From Lycorma delicatula (Eukaryota; Arthropoda; Insecta; Hemiptera; Fulgoridae), in the NCBI RefSeq assembly GCF_047948215.1, contig NC_134456.1, positions 203,620,034 to 203,684,033 on the forward strand: a stretch of DNA of 64,000 nt, read 5' to 3'. A program made the translations under genes and the position numbers. Position 1 is the stretch's first letter; the number at the start of each line of letters is the position of its first letter. Below are positions 1 through 12,100 of the stretch, piece after piece. The notes below the pieces were generated by a model, which had not been told where the DNA came from, searched no databases, and was given only the letters and a program-made list of their open reading frames with translations.

Positions 1-2042
1 AACAGTCTTTATCTTTTTGAGAAAAGCAGCCAAGGATATTTTTCTTTATTTGCATATCAGTATAGTAAACGTATGATAGAAGTCCACGATAATATGACGG
101 CCTGAACACGTTCTGAAGTGATATCGACCGAACACGATATCGACCGTTATTAACGGTTAATCCTATATTATACTATATATTTATCCTATTTTATACCAGA
201 CTAAGCCAGAAGAAAAGTGTAATGAGTTTGACGTGAGGTTTGTTGGCTTATAGGCACTGTAACACTAAAACGGCAAAAAAACGAATTTTCTCGAGTAGTC
301 TGATTTTTCTGGTAACTAGTATAAATTATAATGGCGGTAGGTTAGACGCCACTGTCCAACCAAAACTGTTTTGGTTTTATCTAACATTTGGATAAAAGGA
401 CATACATATGCATCTATATATATCTGCATAGTTAATTTATTAGAAATAATCGCGAAAATGTTAATAAAATTAATTTGATAATATTCGTTGCATTAATAAT
501 TACAATTAGTAATTTAAGATAAAATAATACATTTAAAATGAAAGACGGAAAAATCTTTCATAAAAATAGCTGACGTTTGCAAACTTATTAAGAAACAAAA
601 ATTTCATTATTTTAATAAGCAATACTTTTTTTTATTTTACACCATTACAATTTTGTTTTTTTTGTTTTCAGAGAAATAATCGAATGACAAAAAACTATTT
701 ACAGAACAAACATCAAAAAACTAAATTCATTTCTGAACTGAAAGGAAAGAAAAAAAAATATTGTAAATAAGTTTTTTCTAAGAATGGTCTAGTCCTGAAA
801 TATTCCGCTGTGGTCAGTACAGTATAACCGAGAATTCATATTATAGATTGTATTATATCATTTGCTTTCAGATCGGACCTGCTCACATCCAGTCGCATTA
901 TTTTCAAGCTATCATTTTTAGTTTTATTTTATAAAGACATGTAAAATTTTATAAACGTATTATTATAAACATGTAAAAGTTTTTCTTTGTTTATATTTAT
1001 TTTTAATATTCCTCTAAAACCGGTGATGACCGTTTAACAATCAAATGTACATCTTTCTCCAGGTTTCTGCTGTTTGGAAACAAAATTCCTAAACGTCCTC
1101 TTTATTATTAAATAAAGATATTATTATTATTATTTTAATATATATATATAATAACAAATAGGACAGATACTACAATATTATTTTTATAATCGGCAAAAGT
1201 TTAATAAATAAAAATGAAATCAAACGTGCGTTCTCATTTCTTATATTACAGTGTTTATTAAAAACGCTGTTTGACAATAAATTAACCCCTAAGGTATGCA
1301 ATGTCTTAACTAACGTAGCTATTTAAAATAAAAATAATAAAATAGTTATCAACATTAATATTTATTTATACGTTGTATTATAATAAATTTCTACAATAGA
1401 AAATAAAGAAACGATAGTACTTATATAAATATTATACGCAGTATAAGCCAATTGCTGTTTACTGATAAGATACGTAAGGAAAGTTAAAAAGACCTTTTTA
1501 TTTATAAAATATTAAAGTTATTACCCTATAAAACGTTTTAAGGGAGTTTCTTTTAAATGAGGCCACTCTTCATTCTTATGGGGTAATAAATCATAGTAAT
1601 AATTATATAGTCTATGCCACGAAGAGAATTCCTTTGTACGATAATAACCACGTTAAAAGAATGTCAAAAAGTCATATCTAAAGTATACTATTAAATTTAC
1701 TTATTTATTTATTACACCTACATTTTATAATAAATGAAAAATATATTTTTTAATTTATACATTTTTCGGGGGTGAAATTAACACTTTTAATTACAGGAGA
1801 GGAGAAAGGTAAATTTCTATTTAATCTAAATCATGTAAATCTGAACATTTGAAACCAAAATAAATCATTGAAAAATATACAATGAACAATGTTATTCAAT
1901 ATAATTAAATTTACTCAAATATAAATAAAATTACTGAAGGTACAGGAATCAGATTCCTGCCGATAATTAAAGTAGAAACCAGTTAATTTAAAATGCCCAT
2001 ATGGTAATTGTAATATTCCTTTTTTTTACTAAAAAAAAAAAA
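1..2042. other. AT-rich non-coding stretch
   Basis: I see no gene here. It is low-complexity A/T sequence with short TA runs (about 1139-1150) and no frame that looks protein-like on either strand. A poly-A run at its right edge (about 2031-2042) abuts the SINE that follows. Confidence 0.6.
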
Positions 2043-2195
2043 CATGCTCTCTGTGGCTGAGTAGGTAGCGTCTCGGCATTCATGCGGAGCACCCGGGTTC
2101 GAATCCCTGTCAGGCATGGCAATTTTCATACGTTGCCAATTTTCACCGGGCTAATGACCACAGCTGTCCGATGTCCGCTCATTCATAAAAAAATA
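2043..2195 (+). mobile_element. tRNA-derived SINE
   Basis: The sequence shows both parts of an internal RNA polymerase III promoter: an A box, TGGCTGAGTAGG, at 2054-2065 and a perfect B box, GGTTCGAATCC, at 2096-2106. The tRNA-like head can close an acceptor-like stem (catgc at 2043-2047 with gcatg near 2114-2118). It is followed by a non-tRNA body and an A-rich end (about 2188-2195 onward), which is SINE structure rather than a functional tRNA. The head is too irregular for a working tRNA because the anticodon stem is mismatched. The body words after the B box recur in the copy at 49.1 kb. Transcription would be rightward. Confidence 0.75.
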
Positions 2196-2959
2196 TTAAA
2201 TAATTTATTACAAAAGGATCATTAAGGAAAAAAAATTACGATAAAAAAAGGAAAGGTAATAGTAAAATCTTTAACACATTATTAAGAGATTCCAAAATTA
2301 AAAATATTTTACAGTATAAATTCTGCATGTATATTTGAATTTCCTATTTTGAAATAATTATAGCCTGTAAAATAAACAATGATTATAAGCTACTGAAATA
2401 TTTATAAAAAGAAAGCTGAAATTAAACAGAGACAAAAACAAAGTTAAAAAAATGGTTAGTTTATTATCAAGATGTTAGTAAAGTATTTTTAAGAAAGGTT
2501 ATTTTCAATTATTGGTTTAACTACAAATGAATAATTAATCAATTAATTGGAATAAATAGTATGTAAATAATCAGTTTTTGTTAATTCATATACTGTATGA
2601 TATAATTAAAGTACTCACTAATAACGCAATAAAAAATACAGAACATAAGTAAACAACACTACAAGTTCAGTTGATCTTCAGTTTATATTTTTTCATATAT
2701 TTAATGAAATTATTTTTTCCCACAGTTTCCAACATGAATCGAATATTTATGAAAATTCATATCTGTTAAGTCTTCCTTAAACGCCATATTAGGTAGATAA
2801 TATTCGAATTCGGTTTCAATGTTGGAAAGATTCAATCCACTCTGATGTTAGTACAGATAATTTTTCTAACATGTTTAACAGCTGAATTGACCTCAAATCA
2901 CATGTATTCTCAATTTGGCGATTCTATAATCAAACAACTACAACCTCACATCACGTTTG
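2196..2959. other. AT-rich non-coding stretch
   Basis: Nothing recognisable. This is A/T-rich sequence between a SINE and a LINE fragment. Confidence 0.55.
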
Positions 2960-3034
2960 AGTCAAGCAGTTAAAGTTCAGGGATTATGAATTGGCACAGC
3001 TAGCGCTTCGGAGAAAATAAGGAGGTAGAACAGC

Positions 3035-3332
3035 ATGTTGTCACTCTGTAGCAGGCCAGATGGGATTAGACAGTGTGGGCAGCGGTATACGCATGATCTT
3101 TTCACTAATGCTGATTTACGGGACGCCTCTTGGGTACACCTGAAAAAGTATGTGATGCAACTTCTTTCAGGGTATGGTGTTTTTCGGGACAGACTACAGA
3201 AATTTGGCCTGGCGGACTGGTATTTGTCCGCAATGCGGATTGTTGGACGATGCTTATCATGTGATATATGAATCTGCTAAGTATGAATTAATGCACACAG
3301 AGACCATTTGTCAACTTGGTATTATCGGGTAG
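3035..3332 (+). pseudogene. LINE RT C-terminal zinc-knuckle region, frameshifted
   Basis: The first frame (3035-3215) contains THDLFTNADLRDASWV and QLLSGYGVFRDRLQKFGLAD. These match the family pattern 'QxLTGHGxFxxYLxxFxL' that precedes the C-terminal knuckle of R1/TRAS/Jockey-type reverse transcriptases. Near 3216 the sense frame shifts by +1 and continues as TGICPQCGLLDDAYHVIYES, a C-x2-C-x7-H style motif, to a stop at 3330-3332. One small indel therefore separates two halves of one domain. The upstream RT and endonuclease domains are absent, so the copy is non-functional. ATG 3035 is only the first ATG in the relic and not a true start. Confidence 0.7.
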
Positions 3333-3871
3333 ACAATTGATTAATTGGAAAACGACTCGTGTTAATTGGAAAAACAGGGCCGAATCAAAAAATCGTTGAA
3401 AGTTTTATTGCATATTTGGCGAAAGGAAGGATCGCTGAAGGGGTGTGATGTTCTCTTGGACTTTCCTTCTTTGTGTTCGTGTTTCGGTTTGGTTATAGAT
3501 TTGCTTGTTTTTCGTTAGTTATGTTTTATGTTACATTATTTATTGTTATGCTTTGTTAGTGTTCTTGTGTCGCGTTTTATCATTCATTGTGTGTCGAACT
3601 CACTTTTACCTTTCGGGTACGTAGAGTTCAGTTCCTTAGTTCTTACAACGTCATTCAGTCTTGTTTGAGACTTGGCTAGATGTGTTTTGTATGGAGTATA
3701 TGTTAGTAGTACTGCGATGGGAATGTCGCTTGTGGCATTCGCATCGGTAGCATCCTGGCAAGATGTCATTGCCGAGGTGCTGAAGATGACTTCTGGTAAA
3801 GGTCATAAGGGTTAGGTATGGAGGGGATGGCTTGGTGGGGGGGTGGACCATACGGTGGCGTGGCATGGCGC

Positions 3872-3895
3872 GGACCTGACCCATGGGTCAGGTCC
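3872..3895. repeat. Perfect 24-bp palindrome at LINE 3' end
   Basis: ggacctgaccca is followed at once by its exact reverse complement, with no spacer. It sits just before the short A run that ends the LINE-like fragment. It could form a terminal RNA hairpin for the element or a DNA cruciform. Which of these applies is inference. Confidence 0.8.
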
Positions 3896-3900
3896 AAAAA

Positions 3901-5260
3901 TTTCTACAAAACAATTTGAAATCAAATCAATATGTAGGTAGTTTTTACATACATATTCAACCCCAGCTCTACTGCCAACCTTCGTGGTGTATAATTCTAT
4001 CGAAATAGTGTCGTTAAATCTACCAGATGCTTTAGAGCGGTTGGATCTATTGTTAGACAATTCCTTTTTGAGTATCAGTGGTTAAAAAATGAAATAAGTT
4101 GCTTTTCTTTTGTACACCATAATATTTTTACATTTTTAGAAAAAAAATATAAGCATTCTGTTACGAAAAAAGGAATGAATACAACTTCATGGCTTCTCAA
4201 TAAATACAATAATACTGGGTTCATTGTTTTTAGAATAATTTTATTTAGCATGGCCCGTTGGTATTTATAATATAAAAATATATAAATTATAATTTCGCTT
4301 ACCAATCATTGTTTTTATTAATTCAGCATCTAAACATTCAATTTTTTTAATTTAGTCAAAATGTCAAGTACCCTAAAAAAATTATATATAAGAACAAATA
4401 CTAACAAAAATTACAAAAAAATAAATAAATAGATTTATAAAAATAACGTTATTCGGTAAAAACAAAAAAAAAAATAAATAAAATAAAAGTAGATTAATTT
4501 GAGGGAAGATTGAAAAATATGATAAAAGATTCTTTTTAACGGAAGATGAAAAAATTTATCTACAGCATGCTGACGCAAGGACGCATAGCGAAACATAATC
4601 CGTCGTTTTATTAATAGGGGAGTTGTAAGAGATACTTGTAAAAAAAAAAAGTAATGAAAAGTGCCCATTCAGTTCTGAACAGGGTAGGTAGGCCGTGGCA
4701 GGGTTCAATAAATGCGTGAAGCATAAAATCCCTGCTTCACCGATATGAAAGAGAACAAATTGTACAGACACTCAATAAGTTCGTTTGTATAACCTGGCGA
4801 ATAACTGAAAAGTATGATTTCGCTCATGATTGAAAACCATCACTAGTGCATGTTAATTTTTCAAGATAAATTTTTTAAATTACAGTGCTAAAATATATAT
4901 CATTTAAGCGTAAAAATAAATAAATATTTTAATCTAGTAGGTATAAAACAATACACGAAATGGGAATGGAAGGAGTGGGTAGGTATTCTATTCCGCAGAT
5001 AAAATGAGGAACTGTATTTGCTTGAAACATGGTAAACCCTATAAAACCATAGTAAAATCTTGATCAGAGCAGTTAATAAATACACAATAAATTAATTATA
5101 TAGTTAATTATAAAAATATAAGTGATAAAAGTCCACATCAATATTTAAAATTATTAAATTTAAAATTTAATAATTTTAAATAAAAACAAAAAATACTAGT
5201 AAATAAAATACACGGAGACAGAAACTATAAAATAAATAATTCAAAAGGCTTTAATGAACA
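3901..5260. other. AT-rich stretch with small hairpins
   Basis: No gene is recognised. A slightly GC-richer patch at 4660-4800 contains an 8-bp inverted repeat (gtgaagca 4716-4723 with tgcttcac 4733-4740). Minus-strand frames there are short and resemble no family I know. Confidence 0.5.
5143..5181. repeat. AT-only inverted repeat, 17-bp arms
   Basis: Perfect arms 5143-5159 and 5165-5181 are separated by 5 nt. All bases are A or T, so chance or slippage is possible. Confidence 0.6.
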
Positions 5261-5422
5261 TTTTTTTTGATGATAAATTCGTTCAAAGAAGCTTATAAAG
5301 AAGTTTGTATGTGACAATAAGAGAATGGACATTTGTAGTTTGAAAAATGGTATGTATGATCGGGATTCGAACCCGGGACCTCCGGATGAAATACCGAGCC
5401 GCTACAACTCCGCCAGGGAAAT
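5261..5422 (-). mobile_element. tRNA-derived SINE, minus strand
   Basis: On the minus strand an A box, TGGCGGAGTTG (plus 5405-5415), is followed 31 nt later by a perfect B box, GGTTCGAATCC (plus 5363-5373). A body then runs to a plus-strand poly-T at 5261-5268, which is the SINE's A-tail. The head-body-tail order and the unpaired body argue for a SINE and not a tRNA gene. It shares the promoter layout with the copy at 2.04 kb, but the sequence just after the B box differs, so it may belong to another subfamily. Confidence 0.7.
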
Positions 5423-8103
5423 TTGAGCACATATTTACGAATACGTTAAATGAGTATGTAGAAAATTCTATTTACCAACAGGTAATAGTCTATATAAAAG
5501 AAAATCTTAATTTATTTTAAAAAATCTTTGGATCTAACTAGCTTCAATCATCGAAATATTAGAAAAGAAAAATGAAATCGAAAATAGATTAAGTAAACCG
5601 CTCAGTAAGATGTCCCGGCATACCTACTCGTGAAAAAGTACATTGTCATTTCTCAGTTATAACAATATAAATCTAATTAATTTCTCTTTATTTTCATGAC
5701 ACCATATTAAAATAAAGGAAATAGCATCTCCAGTATACTTGGCTGAATAATTGTTTTGTAGATATACTACAACAAAAAGGAGTTTTTCTCAAACAATGCT
5801 GAGATTGCCAGCAGTTTTGATAGAATCAACTTTCCTACTCAAACGTTTTTCAGTTGGGTCGTTAACTAAAATTATATACGTATCGCAAAAGTATTGTTAA
5901 AATAGATAACTCAATCGAAAATAAAAGTTCCTATCATTACCTAAAGCCTAAATAAAAATTCGTTTTTGTTGTCAAAATAATTTTACTTAACCAACAGATA
6001 CAACTTAAATATATTTAAACATTAATTTTTTCGAGCATCTTATATTTTAAATTATATCGACCACACTACAGAACTTTTAAATTGATTTACCACAAAATAA
6101 AGTCGAAAGTTTTCGTTTTTTAGTAACGTGTTACCTATTATACTCATTTTTTTTGTATTTCTAACAAATTTTCTATAATAAATTAAAACTCTCACTAATC
6201 ATAAAAACATTTTATAAAATTAAATTTTTTCCATCAACTGGTTCGTTAAATTTGAAATCCTCAAAGAGAAGACTTTATAAGCTTTTTATAAGTCTATAAA
6301 CATACATACAGCTCTTTCAGTAGCATTATACTAAACAATTTCAAACTTTTTTAACTACTTAAACTTGTATACCTTTGAATGTTTACAGTTTCGCAAAAAT
6401 AATACTTTTCTCAACAGAAGAGAAATATGTTTAGATTTTTGTGAACTGTTATAAACCTTACGGTTGAGTAGGTGTTTTGGCTGTAATTTCAGAAAAACAG
6501 ATTAACAAAACGGACAGACAGTCATCGTAAGATTTTCTGCGATTTCTAGCATATATAGTAGACTGAGTACTAAGCCTACCATCATCTTTCAGTCCGAAAT
6601 TAGAAGGGTTATTTAATATAGCCCACAAAAAACATGATAGCTGAAATACGACTTAATGTAATATTAACATTCTTTATATTTGAGTGGTAAAAATGTATTA
6701 TTACATACCAACTTTTAAATAAAGTTATACAAGTGAAGAGAAATAATTTATAAAAATGCGAGCACAGAATTTATAGCTACTCTTATATGAACGAATCAAT
6801 AAAAGATCACACAAGGTAGTTAATTAACTTCAAGATCATAAGTTCTTGAAGTTAATTCTGAGAAGCGTGTGGAAGAAGACGGTGGAAACAGGTGGTATGG
6901 GTAGAATATATCTTTAAGGAAAACGTAACATTAATTAACTCTATTCCACTAGAAAATTCAGTACAAAATTAACCTATTAAACTATATGTTTTTCTTAATT
7001 TTATTTAGAACTGTTGTCATGAAACTAATTGGATTTTCAATAACTTTAATTTGAAAATATTTTTATTAGTAAATGATCGAAGTTACAAAAAGTAAAAGTA
7101 AATTGATAAAAAAACAAAAAAAAAAATTATAAGTAAATAGTCAACGAATCTGATAAAAATCATACGTTTCGTCTGTAAAACGGTAATATTTTGAAAATTC
7201 ACCCTAATATAAGATATGAAACACAATACGTGAATGACGTATGAAACGCGGACTAATATAAAAGTATTACGCCGTGCATGGTGATGGTAATGGCAGGTGT
7301 AGTATTTCATCAACCAAGTCAAATACAGATATCGGACTGCTAGCAAGAAATATAAGTCTTAATAAGGCAGGTGTACACGTTAACATGCGTTACTTTGGTT
7401 CACGCAGTAACAATGTTAATTTCCCTTTGTTCAGCTCTGCTAACGTACATGGTAGAATAGTTGGAGCGGAAAAACCGCGCGACGGGAAACAGATGAACAG
7501 CGTCAATTAATTTTGGCTCTCATCTCCTATTTCAATAGTAAACAACCTGGTTTATAGCATTAAATTGATAGTAATTGATATGATGAACAATATCTGACCT
7601 AATTTTTTTCATTATAAAATATTTCACTGAACGAGAAACATTTTAGAAATTTCACTCTTTTCTCCTATTGAATCGAAAAAGAAAAATAAAGTAATTTTTC
7701 AGTTATATAAATTTTCAAAACAGAATTATAAAACTTTATCGTGCAGCAAATGTAACAATTGATTTAGATGAAAATAAAAAATCCAGGAATAAATAAATGA
7801 TGGAGAGATTTCCTGAGAACGGATACTGTACAAAAACCGATCAAAATATTTTCGTGCGCTGGAGGAAGTTTTCGATTGAAAATGACGGTGTTAACATATA
7901 AGAACAGATTGCGATGAAATTCAGTGTGTAAATTCAGATCGTTAAACGCTGAAATCATCACTGGTGTTCATTGTACTGTAACATACTGCAGCTATTTCAG
8001 TATTCTGCTTAACTAACCGTTCAAACTTACTATAATAAAAATTGAGCATAAATTAAAATTTTTTATTAGATAAAAATTCTGCAGTATAAATATGAAATAC
8101 GAA

Positions 8104-8108
<5 letters not shown>
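5423..8108. other. AT-rich stretch, one unrecognised short ORF
   Basis: Mostly featureless. A 78-codon plus-strand frame at 7274-7510 starts with ATG and is a little richer in GC than its surroundings, but it shows no domain, signal peptide or repeat that I recognise. I do not call it a gene. Confidence 0.5.
6822..6857. repeat. Perfect 14-bp inverted repeat
   Basis: aattaacttcaaga (6822-6835) and its exact complement (6844-6857) flank an 8-nt loop. It is isolated and has no T-run, so it is not a terminator. It may be the core of a small palindromic element. Confidence 0.7.

Positions 8109-8150
<42 letters not shown>
8109..8150. repeat. (TA)21 microsatellite
   Basis: An uninterrupted TA dinucleotide run directly abutting the 5' edge of the mitochondrial insertion. 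Confidence 0.95.
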
Positions 8151-8153
<3 letters not shown>

Positions 8154-8488
8154 GCAGGTGTTTAATTATTAGGTCTGGCGGTTTTTAAATCTTTTTAGAG
8201 GAACCTGTAATTTAAATGATATTCCACGATTTTTTGCACCTTTTTTTTCTTGTATATCTCTGTCGTTGAGTGTAATGAAAATTTATTTTCTTTTTCTTAT
8301 TAAAAGATTTATGTTAGGTCAAGATGCAGTTATAATAAGGTTATTATGGGTTACATTAATTTTTGTTTTTTGATTTGATTAAATTTGAATTTTGGATTTA
8401 ATAGTAATTTTTTTAAATTAATTTTTTGAATTTTGCTATTAATTATGTACATATCGCCTGTCACTCTCATAAATTGAGATAAGTCGTA
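8151..8488 (+). pseudogene. rrnS: Nuclear mitochondrial insertion (NUMT): 12S rRNA fragment
   Basis: This holds the 3' half of an arthropod mitochondrial small-subunit rRNA gene in sense orientation. The conserved blocks occur in the right order: tagaggaacctgt, tccacgatttttt, tctctgtcgttga, gtcaagatgcag, gggttacattaatttttg, gtacatatcgcctgtcactc and agataagtcgta. The last two are the near-universal 3'-terminal 'CACCGCCCGTCACTC ... AAGTCGTAACA' elements of small-subunit rRNA. The fragment stops inside the second block, before the usual aacaaggta. The 5' part of the gene is missing, and the flanks are a (TA)21 tract and an 18-20 bp AT palindrome (8490-8509). It is not expected to be functional. 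The 12S identity is secure. Whether it is nuclear rests on the surrounding non-mitochondrial sequence. Confidence 0.9.
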
Positions 8489-8639
8489 TTGTGATATATA
8501 TATATCACATAACAGAAAATAAAAAATATAAAAAAGCCGTTACAACAGCATTCACTAGAATAAAAATTTAATGATTTAAACAAAAAATAATATAATTTTG
8601 TCATTTAAAATTTAAAGCCAATCACTTTCAAAATGATAC

Positions 8640-9185
8640 ATAAAATATAACGATCCAAAATCTCGTTCGAGTTCGTCAATGGGCAAAATCGGACCATGGG
8701 GGTGAAAATGAGGGTGGCTTTTTCCCAAAAAACAAAATATCGTTTTAACTTTCTTATTAATAAAAATATCGAATTCGTTTAAAGTTTCTACTATTCTGTG
8801 TATAAGGGGCTAAAACTTAACTAAGTAAAGTTTTTTGATATCGCTAACCATTGGTCCAAGGAGTGGAAAAAACGGTGTAACGAAGACAAAAAATCATACC
8901 TTCCTAATAGACACAGTATCGAATCGGTTTGAAGTGGTCGTTGTCCTCTAAACGTTACCAAAAATTTTTGTCTCAAACAATTTTTGTATTGCTGGAATTG
9001 TCGAGATTCCAAGAAGATTGGGTTTGTCGTATGCTACACATGTGAAACATTTTTTGACGTGCAACCTTTGTCGTATTGAGTAAATTTGAAGTTTTTCTAA
9101 ACTTTAAGGCGGAAATCTTTTTTATCCTCTACTTAGTACGGTGAAGTCAACCTCCGCCTTATTGGGATATTATAAAAAAAAAACA
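8640..9185. repeat. Unclassified dispersed-repeat-like block
   Basis: Composition changes sharply to mid-GC text with phrases such as aaaatgagggtggctttttc and no coherent frame on either strand. Its right end carries a 9-bp inverted repeat (taaggcgga near 9105, tccgcctta near 9155). This looks like a decayed transposable-element fragment. The family is unknown to me. Confidence 0.4.
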
Positions 9186-12100
9186 AATATCTTCTTATTA
9201 GAGGAAAATCAATAAAAAATACAATTACCTTATGAATTTAGTAAAAATTTACATAAAGCAGATAGTAGTTATTTATAAACCTAAACGATTTTCCATGTAA
9301 TACAATAACAATTTTGAATTGTAAAGTTGTATCATTTAATGAACAATAAAAGCGACCTGTATCAATCCGGTGAAGTTAATGGACAATAATGAATAGTTTA
9401 CAGTGCAAAATAGATATTTATTACTAGTACAACAAGTAAACAAAGGGTGTACTCATTAGGTCACCGGAGCTTGTACTCGCTGTTTGTTCACTTTGGTGTT
9501 GAGATCGAAAACAAACCGAGAGGAAAGCAACGGTGGTCATGGCCAATGATAAAATTTAATGGCTTTAATGTAAAATAGCTAATCATCGAGCAATAAATAT
9601 AGAACTGTTTAAGCGTTTTATGCAAGTAAATACGTTACTATATTAATAGATATTACAATGGAATTTATTTTAAATTAAGCTTCCAGTCTCTTTGTATTTT
9701 ACTTAAATAAATATTTAATCGACATGCAGTGAATGATTAAATCAAATTTTTTATTAAATTAATAATACGACGTAAATTATTATTATAATAATTTAATCAT
9801 TAAATTAAAATTCATCTTTCCTTACTCATATAAACAAATTACCATAAAAACGATATTTTTTAGCGCCCAGTTACGACCCTATCTTCACAATTGGAAGGTT
9901 GTTTGAATTCTTAAAATGATACTTTATTTTTTGTACAGAAGGTAGGTCGAAAAATTTTCTGAAAAAGAAGAATTTTATAAAACTATAAAGTGGTAAACCA
10001 TACTAATTAGTAGTAAGTCATACAGACATCCAAGAGTCCTACCCTAGAAAAGGCAAAGCGTAGAATACACGAAACATATATAAATTAGGATGTAGGAAGT
10101 ACCATATATTTTAAGCTTAAAGTATTATTGCACAACAGAAACCGAAGAAGTCAAATTTTGAATTTTGCTTAATAAAATCGCCATCAGAGTCATTAATATT
10201 GGTTGCAAAACCATTCGGTGAAACAATAACGAAAAAACATAAGGCGATGAAAGATAAGTCATTTCGTGTTAGTGTTGATAATGATTACCACAGAGAACTC
10301 GTCTTACGCGATAAATGATGAAAATATTGAGTGATATCGAAAGAAATCTAAAAGAGCGTCAGAAGCTAGAATTTCGGTGGAAAATCAATGAATTAAAAGT
10401 GCATTATGGTAGTCAAAATAATCGAAAATTTCTCGATCACCTGAAGTTTAATAATTATAATAGGGTTTATTTAAAGAGTCAAATTAACATTATAATAAAA
10501 GTTCAGAAGGCTTAAAATATTACCTTTAATCGCTTTTAAAATATTCAAAGTACACTAAAACAATCATATTATACTTAAATTGACCTTCTTTAAAAAAAAA
10601 TCCCTCGTTGCGGTAAGCCAGTAATTCGATGGTCAGAAAGTAGGAAGAAAGCAATTCCATCCTCCTTTTTATCTACAAAAAATATTTCTCTGGATTGTTT
10701 TTTTTTTATCATAACTTTAAACCAGAATTTTTAACTCGCATATTTTATTTTTGACAGGTTACTGTAAAATAAAATAAGGGTAAACTCATGAAAAAGAAAC
10801 AAACACCATTACTATTTTTAGAGAAAATAAGTAAAATTAAATATCAGTTAGTAACACGGCATTTCTAAGAACTAAATTTGGAATTCGCCAAAAAGACAAT
10901 AGTAAGTTGTGTCCAATTACTATCAGCAATATTTTTTAATTATGAATTTTTTAACTTAAATAAATAATTGTACTTTATAAATTGTATAAAATAAGACCAG
11001 CGTCTCATTCAACATACCATAATTAATCAATGCAAAATTTACAGCCATTAACTGGAAAAAAATTGTTTTCATGAAAAATTTAATCTGGAGATTACTAACA
11101 TATAGGTTAGAGTTTAATTTAAAAATAAAAATATTTTTTAGTATCAATTAGGCTTATAAATATTTAATACACACTGTACTTTGAATTTTTTTGAGTTGAT
11201 CTCTTAAAAAAATCATATAAATACTTCGATTTTCAATGTAAAATGAAACAATCCGAATACACCTGGTTAGGAAGAGTACTAGTATCAGAATAATATATTT
11301 TACATTATTTTAAAGTAATCTAATGACATTGTTGAAAATAAGTTTATTCACAGTTAAACTCAATTCAAGTTTAATGAACTACAAACAACTATCTTTTTTT
11401 AAGAAAAAATCGGTTAAAAGTAAGAAAAGAGGTTACGAAAAATTTCACAAAATTTTCTTAAAATAGTACTTCTCTTCAATTAAACATCGTTTTAATTAGA
11501 TAAACCCTTAAACTACAACTCCTACAACAAAAAATATATGCACTTGAACTTTCAGAGTGATGTTTTATGCCTCATCATTACGTGAATGACTCATCATCAC
11601 TGGATTGATATGCGGAACAGCAGTGTCAAAATTATTCAAGTACGAAAAAATCACATGAAACTCATTTCTCTTCATTATAAGTAATCAATTAATTTAAAAT
11701 TTTTACATACGTTTCAGGTCCTGTAAAACTAATATTCCAGAAGTAAACTATACCAACATGATCTTTTGATAGAGACTACTCAAGAAGAATTCATTAGATA
11801 ATAAGATACGCAACTTCTTCAAATCGGAGCGTGGAGACATAATTAAATCGGAAACCAGATAATCGAAACGCAGGAGTACGTAAAATAATAAAAAAAGAAG
11901 ACAATAGACGTACTGTTGTAAGTTACAAAGAAACGGAATTCTATTCAGAATAGATTCAGATCTCGATTAGAATACTACACGTTTTTAAATTTATTTCTTC
12001 AACAGAGAATTATTGAGTAGAACGAATAGCTACAGAAATAATGAATTATTATGTATGCAAAAGTTAATGGAAAACTCCTAATATTCTAATGGATTGGATT

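Larger units (their letters stand above)
2960..3900 (+). mobile_element. 5'-truncated R1/Jockey-like LINE, 3' end
   Basis: This is a marked GC rise against the AT-rich flanks. It holds a decayed C-terminal reverse-transcriptase tail (separate entry) and then about 550 bp of untranslated 3' sequence ending in a short A run after 3895. Upstream of the ATG-led frame, fragments in other frames read LAQLALRRK and QARWD, as expected for the region between the RT and the C-terminal zinc knuckle in R1/TRAS/Jockey-type LINEs. The 3' UTR block at 3770-3815 has a diverged minus-strand relative at about 38.2 kb, which supports a dispersed family. The clade is inferred from the motif layout and not confirmed by search. 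Confidence 0.65.

Noticed and set aside
2043..2120. Functional tRNA gene with good A and B boxes
   Set aside because: The anticodon stem does not pair properly, a long non-tRNA body and A-rich tail follow, and a related body recurs at 49.1 kb. This is SINE structure.
3651..4060. Overlapping minus-strand frames in a GC-rich region
   Set aside because: They are antisense to the 3' UTR of the LINE fragment and have no motifs.
5360..5422. Functional tRNA gene on the minus strand
   Set aside because: There is no complete cloverleaf, and a body with a poly-A tail follows the B box.
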